From NCBI GenBank assembly GCA_027488935.1, contig JAIYAP010000087.1, positions 1-53,340 on the forward strand: DNA of 53,340 nt, read 5' to 3'. This document shows positions 51,061 to 53,340 of this stretch, in pieces. This DNA is from Saprospiraceae bacterium (lineage in GTDB: Bacteria; Bacteroidota; Bacteroidia; Chitinophagales; Saprospiraceae). The position numbers were made by a program, and so were the translations under genes. The number at the start of each line of letters is the position of its first letter. Within the stretch, counting starts at the first letter, position 1. Under the pieces are notes generated by a model, which worked only from the letters and a program-made list of their open reading frames with translations, searched no databases and was not told where the DNA came from.

Positions 51061-51098
51061 GCGGTGGCGAACACCCGGTCTGGCTAGTTCGCCACCGC
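51061..51098 (-). terminator. Perfect 12-bp hairpin after the YceI gene
   Basis: GCGGTGGCGAAC pairs with GTTCGCCACCGC around a 14-nt loop, 8 bp after the stop. No T-run follows, so it may protect the 3' end rather than terminate alone. Confidence 0.55.
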
Positions 51099-51105
51099 CA
51101 CCCGC

Positions 51106-51792
51106 TTACTTTTCTTTTTTTGCTTTGAGCGAAATCGACAAAGTAACCACATCATTAATCAGTTTGTCCTTGGCAGTTCCCAGCAGGCCGGAGCGGAAAT
51201 TGACGCCCCAATCGGTGCGGTTAATCGGGAACGTAGCCGATTCGGCGGTCAGGTCGTCTTCATTGATTTTGAGCATCACTGGAATATTAACCGATTTGGT
51301 TTTACCTTTCATGGTGAGCGAACCGGCGATAACCGCATTAAAATCGGGGTTATTGCTCGGGTACACTTCCGAAAACTTGAATTCCGCTTTGGGGAATTTT
51401 TTTACCTCAAAAAAATCGGCATCTTTTAAATGCGATTCCAGGTCGCGTTTTTCTTCGGGATCTTTTAAATCGGATACAGATACTGTGTTCATATCGAGCA
51501 CCACATTGCCGGAAAGCAGCCTGCCTTCGCTCAATTCGAGCGTTCCATTGAGCACCTGAATGTTGCCGTTGTGGCCATCGCCCAGCGCTTTTTGGCCAGC
51601 CCAATACACGATGCCCGATGTTAAGGTAAAAGTGCCGGTTGCGTTGCTCGTGGCAGGGGCAGGCCGAACCGTGTCCACTTTGGGTTTTTCTTCTGTGCGT
51701 TGGTTTTCCGATGGAGCGGATTGATTTTGGCAAGAAAACAGGGCCATTGCTGCACAAAACAGGCAAATGGCGCTAAAAAATGACTTTGACAT
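51106..51792 (-). CDS. YceI family lipoprotein
   Basis: A 228-residue protein. The signal peptide ends in a lipobox (AAMALFSC), so it should be a lipoprotein. A Ser/Pro/Glu-rich linker precedes the YceI barrel: GIVYWAGQKALGDGHNGNIQ, SGNVVLDMNTVSVSDL, FFEVKKFPKAEFKFSEV, VIAGSLTMKGKTKSVNIPV, NRTDWGVNF. YceI proteins are lipocalin-like and bind isoprenoid quinones or fatty acids in the periplasm, often under stress. An exact TAGTTTTG -7 box lies 45 bp upstream. It is divergent from the lipoprotein gene at 51924. Confidence 0.93.
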   Translation of the reverse strand: MSKSFFSAICLFCAAMALFSCQNQSAPSENQRTEEKPKVDTVRPAPATSNATGTFTLTSGIVYWAGQKALGDGHNGNIQVLNGTLELSEGRLLSGNVVLDMNTVSVSDLKDPEEKRDLESHLKDADFFEVKKFPKAEFKFSEVYPSNNPDFNAVIAGSLTMKGKTKSVNIPVMLKINEDDLTAESATFPINRTDWGVNFRSGLLGTAKDKLINDVVTLSISLKAKKEK

Positions 51793-51837
51793 AAGGAGGG
51801 ATATTAATTGGAACGAATGATTTAGTTTTTAAAGGCG

Positions 51838-51845
51838 CAAAACTA
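51838..51845 (-). promoter_or_regulatory. -7 box for the YceI gene
   Basis: The minus strand reads TAGTTTTG, an exact TAnnTTTG, 45 bp before the ATG. Confidence 0.5.
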
Positions 51846-51923
51846 AGCGCTGATTTGATAAAAAACAGCAGCGCAGGCAGCAAATCAAAGTCTAATGCGT
51901 TTTTGTAGCATAAATGAAAACCT

Positions 51924-52715
51924 ATGATGATACGCCTACTTGTTTTTTTAGGATTTTTGAGTGCAATAACGGCCTGTAAGGAAAACCTGGAGGCACCGGA
52001 AATCATTTATAAGGTACCGCCTGAGTTTAGTGTCGACCTGTTTCAAGCCCGCGACGCAGGACTGGGGGGCGCTACCTTTGGGCTGTGGGTGGAAAGCATG
52101 GCACCTTATGACTATGCCAACTACGGGATACTTTCACAAGTAAACGTAGATGATCAGCAAAATATTTATGTAAAAATATTGGGTCCGGAAACGCCTGTTA
52201 CAGGCCTGGGTGCCCCCGATAAGGCCCGGGCTTTTATTCCAATTAAAAACTTTGCTGACGGCACCTATGCCTTTACCCTCGCCCTGGGCAGCGCCCTCGA
52301 AAACAAAGGGACCTTGGTGGTTAAAAACGGCAATTACAGTTTGTCGATGCCTGGTTTGCAAGGTTTTGTTTTGCAAAACCCGGAATTACAAGCCATTGCG
52401 AAGCCACTCATTTGGGGCTATGTGGAAAACCCCAGCGAACTCACCAAAGATGCCGCCGAAGCGTGTATCCGCGACTTAAAAGGCTTGAGTGCCGACCACG
52501 GACTTACCCCCGGTTTTTACAGTTACTTTACGATTACCGGTGCGGGCAATAGTTTTTTACACACGAGCATTGAGTCGGATGTGCCCGCCATTTTGTTTAT
52601 TCGTTCGTTTAACAACGATACGGCGGCTTTGCGCAATGTGTTGAATCTTTATCGAGATCCGCAAAATCAGCAACCTTTAAAAGTGCATTGTTTTTCTACG
52701 TTTGGGGCGTTTTAG
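51924..52715 (+). CDS. Lipoprotein of unknown function
   Basis: A 263-residue protein with a clear lipobox (LVFLGFLSAITAC, Cys at about 18). The mature part is beta-rich with Gly and Asn turns (FADGTYAFTLALGSALENKGTLVVKNGNYSLSMPG), followed by mixed segments with EACIRDLKGLSADHGLTPGFYSYFTITG and FIRSFNNDTAALRNVLNLY. No enzymatic motif is visible and I do not recognise the family. The start could be either of two consecutive Met codons. The gene is divergent from yceI. Confidence 0.78.
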   Translation: MMIRLLVFLGFLSAITACKENLEAPEIIYKVPPEFSVDLFQARDAGLGGATFGLWVESMAPYDYANYGILSQVNVDDQQNIYVKILGPETPVTGLGAPDKARAFIPIKNFADGTYAFTLALGSALENKGTLVVKNGNYSLSMPGLQGFVLQNPELQAIAKPLIWGYVENPSELTKDAAEACIRDLKGLSADHGLTPGFYSYFTITGAGNSFLHTSIESDVPAILFIRSFNNDTAALRNVLNLYRDPQNQQPLKVHCFSTFGAF

Positions 52716-52737
52716 GCGGGTACGCTTCATCTTATAT

Positions 52738-52806
52738 CCCCGAACTGAAGTTCGGGGGCTAGGAGACGCTACCCATCACACCTTCTCCCCGAACTGAAGT
52801 TAGGGG
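52738..52806. repeat. Two copies of a CCCCGAACTGAAGTT hairpin
   Basis: CCCCGAAC-TGAA-GTTCGGGG at 52738-52757 is perfect. The second copy (52787-52806) has one changed base in its right arm. They follow the lipoprotein gene; the first may serve as its terminator, though no T-run follows. Confidence 0.8.
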
Positions 52807-53084
52807 TTACTAGATGATAGATGTGATTTTCAATTAAAATAGGCTTGTTGTTTCCCGCAGCAGCAAGTCTCTGAATAGTTTAGTATTCTCAATAAATCTT
52901 ACGAATAGCGTGAATAAACGTTATTAAGTGAATATCTTTACCTTTGAGATCATGGTGGGTATGCTTCAAATTTCATTGTTTAGTCTCAACAAGAATAAGT
53001 AGGCGTTGCCATTTTTTTATGTTGATGAAAAACATTGATGCACTCAATTAGATGTTATGTTTTTTTAATTAAAATGCTATCTGT
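52807..53084. other. AT-rich gap with no gene seen
   Basis: Base composition becomes distinctly AT-rich from here to 53246 compared with the rest of the window. I see no gene or stable hairpin. Confidence 0.5.
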
Positions 53085-53246
53085 ATGTTATTATTAAAAA
53101 ATGAGATATTATTAGGCAGTTTTAAAAATGAACTTAAATCCATAAAATGCCCATATTGTGAGGAAGGGATATTATTAGTTAAAGAGGGATCATATAATAG
53201 TATTCAAACGTCATATTTATTTATAGCCAACGCGAAGTGGTTTTGA
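53085..53246 (+). pseudogene. Likely truncated N-terminal fragment of a zinc-ribbon protein
   Basis: ATG 53085 opens a 53-residue frame ending in TGA at 53244-53246: MLLLKNEILLGSFKNEL..., then IKCPYCEEGILLVKEGSYN. A CPxCxxG knuckle followed by a short strand near the N-terminus is typical of the zinc ribbon that starts DUF4145-type proteins, which are about 200 residues long and often linked to defence loci. Here the frame ends after SYLFIANAKWF, without a second Cys pair. The AT-rich codon use differs from the rest of the window, suggesting recent acquisition. A short stand-alone gene cannot be excluded. Confidence 0.4.
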
Positions 53247-53267
53247 ATACCCTGTACCTATCCCCGG

Positions 53268-53340
53268 CTAAACCGAGAACAATTGAAAATTTGGTGCCAT
53301 GAGGGTTTTGAGTTCATCTTTGTATTTTTCGATGTGCTCA
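53268..53340 (-). CDS. 3' end of a gene entering from the right edge
   Basis: The minus strand, read from the window edge, gives an open frame of 23 codons (EHIEKYKDELKTL, then MAPNFQLFSV) before TAG at 53270-53268. The amphipathic Glu/Lys helix looks like a real C-terminus. It faces the truncated zinc-ribbon frame, 21 bp away; it could be the end of a mobile-element protein inserted there, but too little is visible to decide. Confidence 0.45.
   Translation of the reverse strand, partial: EHIEKYKDELKTLMAPNFQLFSV

Overview
The window looks like chromosomal DNA of a Bacteroidota bacterium, most probably a member of the Saprospiraceae or a close relative. The evidence is a secD-secF fusion, a glucosamine-6-phosphate deaminase fused to a PIG-L deacetylase, a TonB-dependent receptor with an N-terminal carboxypeptidase-regulatory-like domain, many secreted proteins ending in type IX secretion (T9SS) type A sorting domains, and promoter boxes of the Bacteroidota form TAnnTTTG. 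No Shine-Dalgarno-driven starts stand out. There is no phage, no rRNA and no CRISPR array. Gene density is normal for a chromosome, but the intergenic DNA is unusually rich in palindromic repeats.

Layout. 1-6.5 kb: a 16-bp tandem array abutting a secreted phosphodiesterase-like protein, an M50-like/TPR membrane protein, a two-gene minus-strand unit (nagB-PIG-L fusion and a secreted hydrolase), and an unlisted 48-residue basic protein. 6.7-10.8 kb: a large secreted subtilase. 11-13.8 kb: the most interesting locus, with a membrane-anchor-free Band-7/slipin gene, an apparent non-coding RNA carrying a circularly permuted tRNA-like core, and a divergent WYL-domain regulator; together they match the SPFH/Band-7 plus tRNA-like-RNA modules reported in RNA-repair systems. 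13.8-26.4 kb: a small cytochrome oxidase subunit III, an EamA transporter, two large T9SS beta-propeller proteins, an OmpA-family protein, a pirin, a formylglycine-enzyme-like lipoprotein/secreted protein and an esterase. 26.4-36 kb: a MarR regulator divergent from a TonB receptor across a clear inverted repeat, then secDF, a coiled-coil protein and asd. 36-48 kb: more T9SS cargo, two conserved-looking unknowns, an EF-G-like GTPase, and a small HTH gene coupled to a secreted protein that seems to lack its C-terminus. 48.4-53.3 kb: an ABC-type permease, a YceI lipoprotein, an unknown lipoprotein and, at the right edge, AT-rich DNA with what looks like a truncated zinc-ribbon gene fragment.

How it fits together. 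Most genes are single or paired units for the envelope and secretion (SecDF feeds the Sec pathway on which T9SS cargo depends; at least six T9SS cargo proteins are encoded here, but no T9SS machinery). Several minus-strand genes share one terminator family: a 15-bp stem, usually with a GNRA loop, whose stem shows compensatory changes. A second palindrome family (CGACCTC-n3/4-GAGGTCG) recurs at 33 kb and 41.3-41.5 kb, and the array at position 1 resembles it. No decisive search (BLAST, Infernal, HMMER) could be run; family names rest on motifs read by eye.
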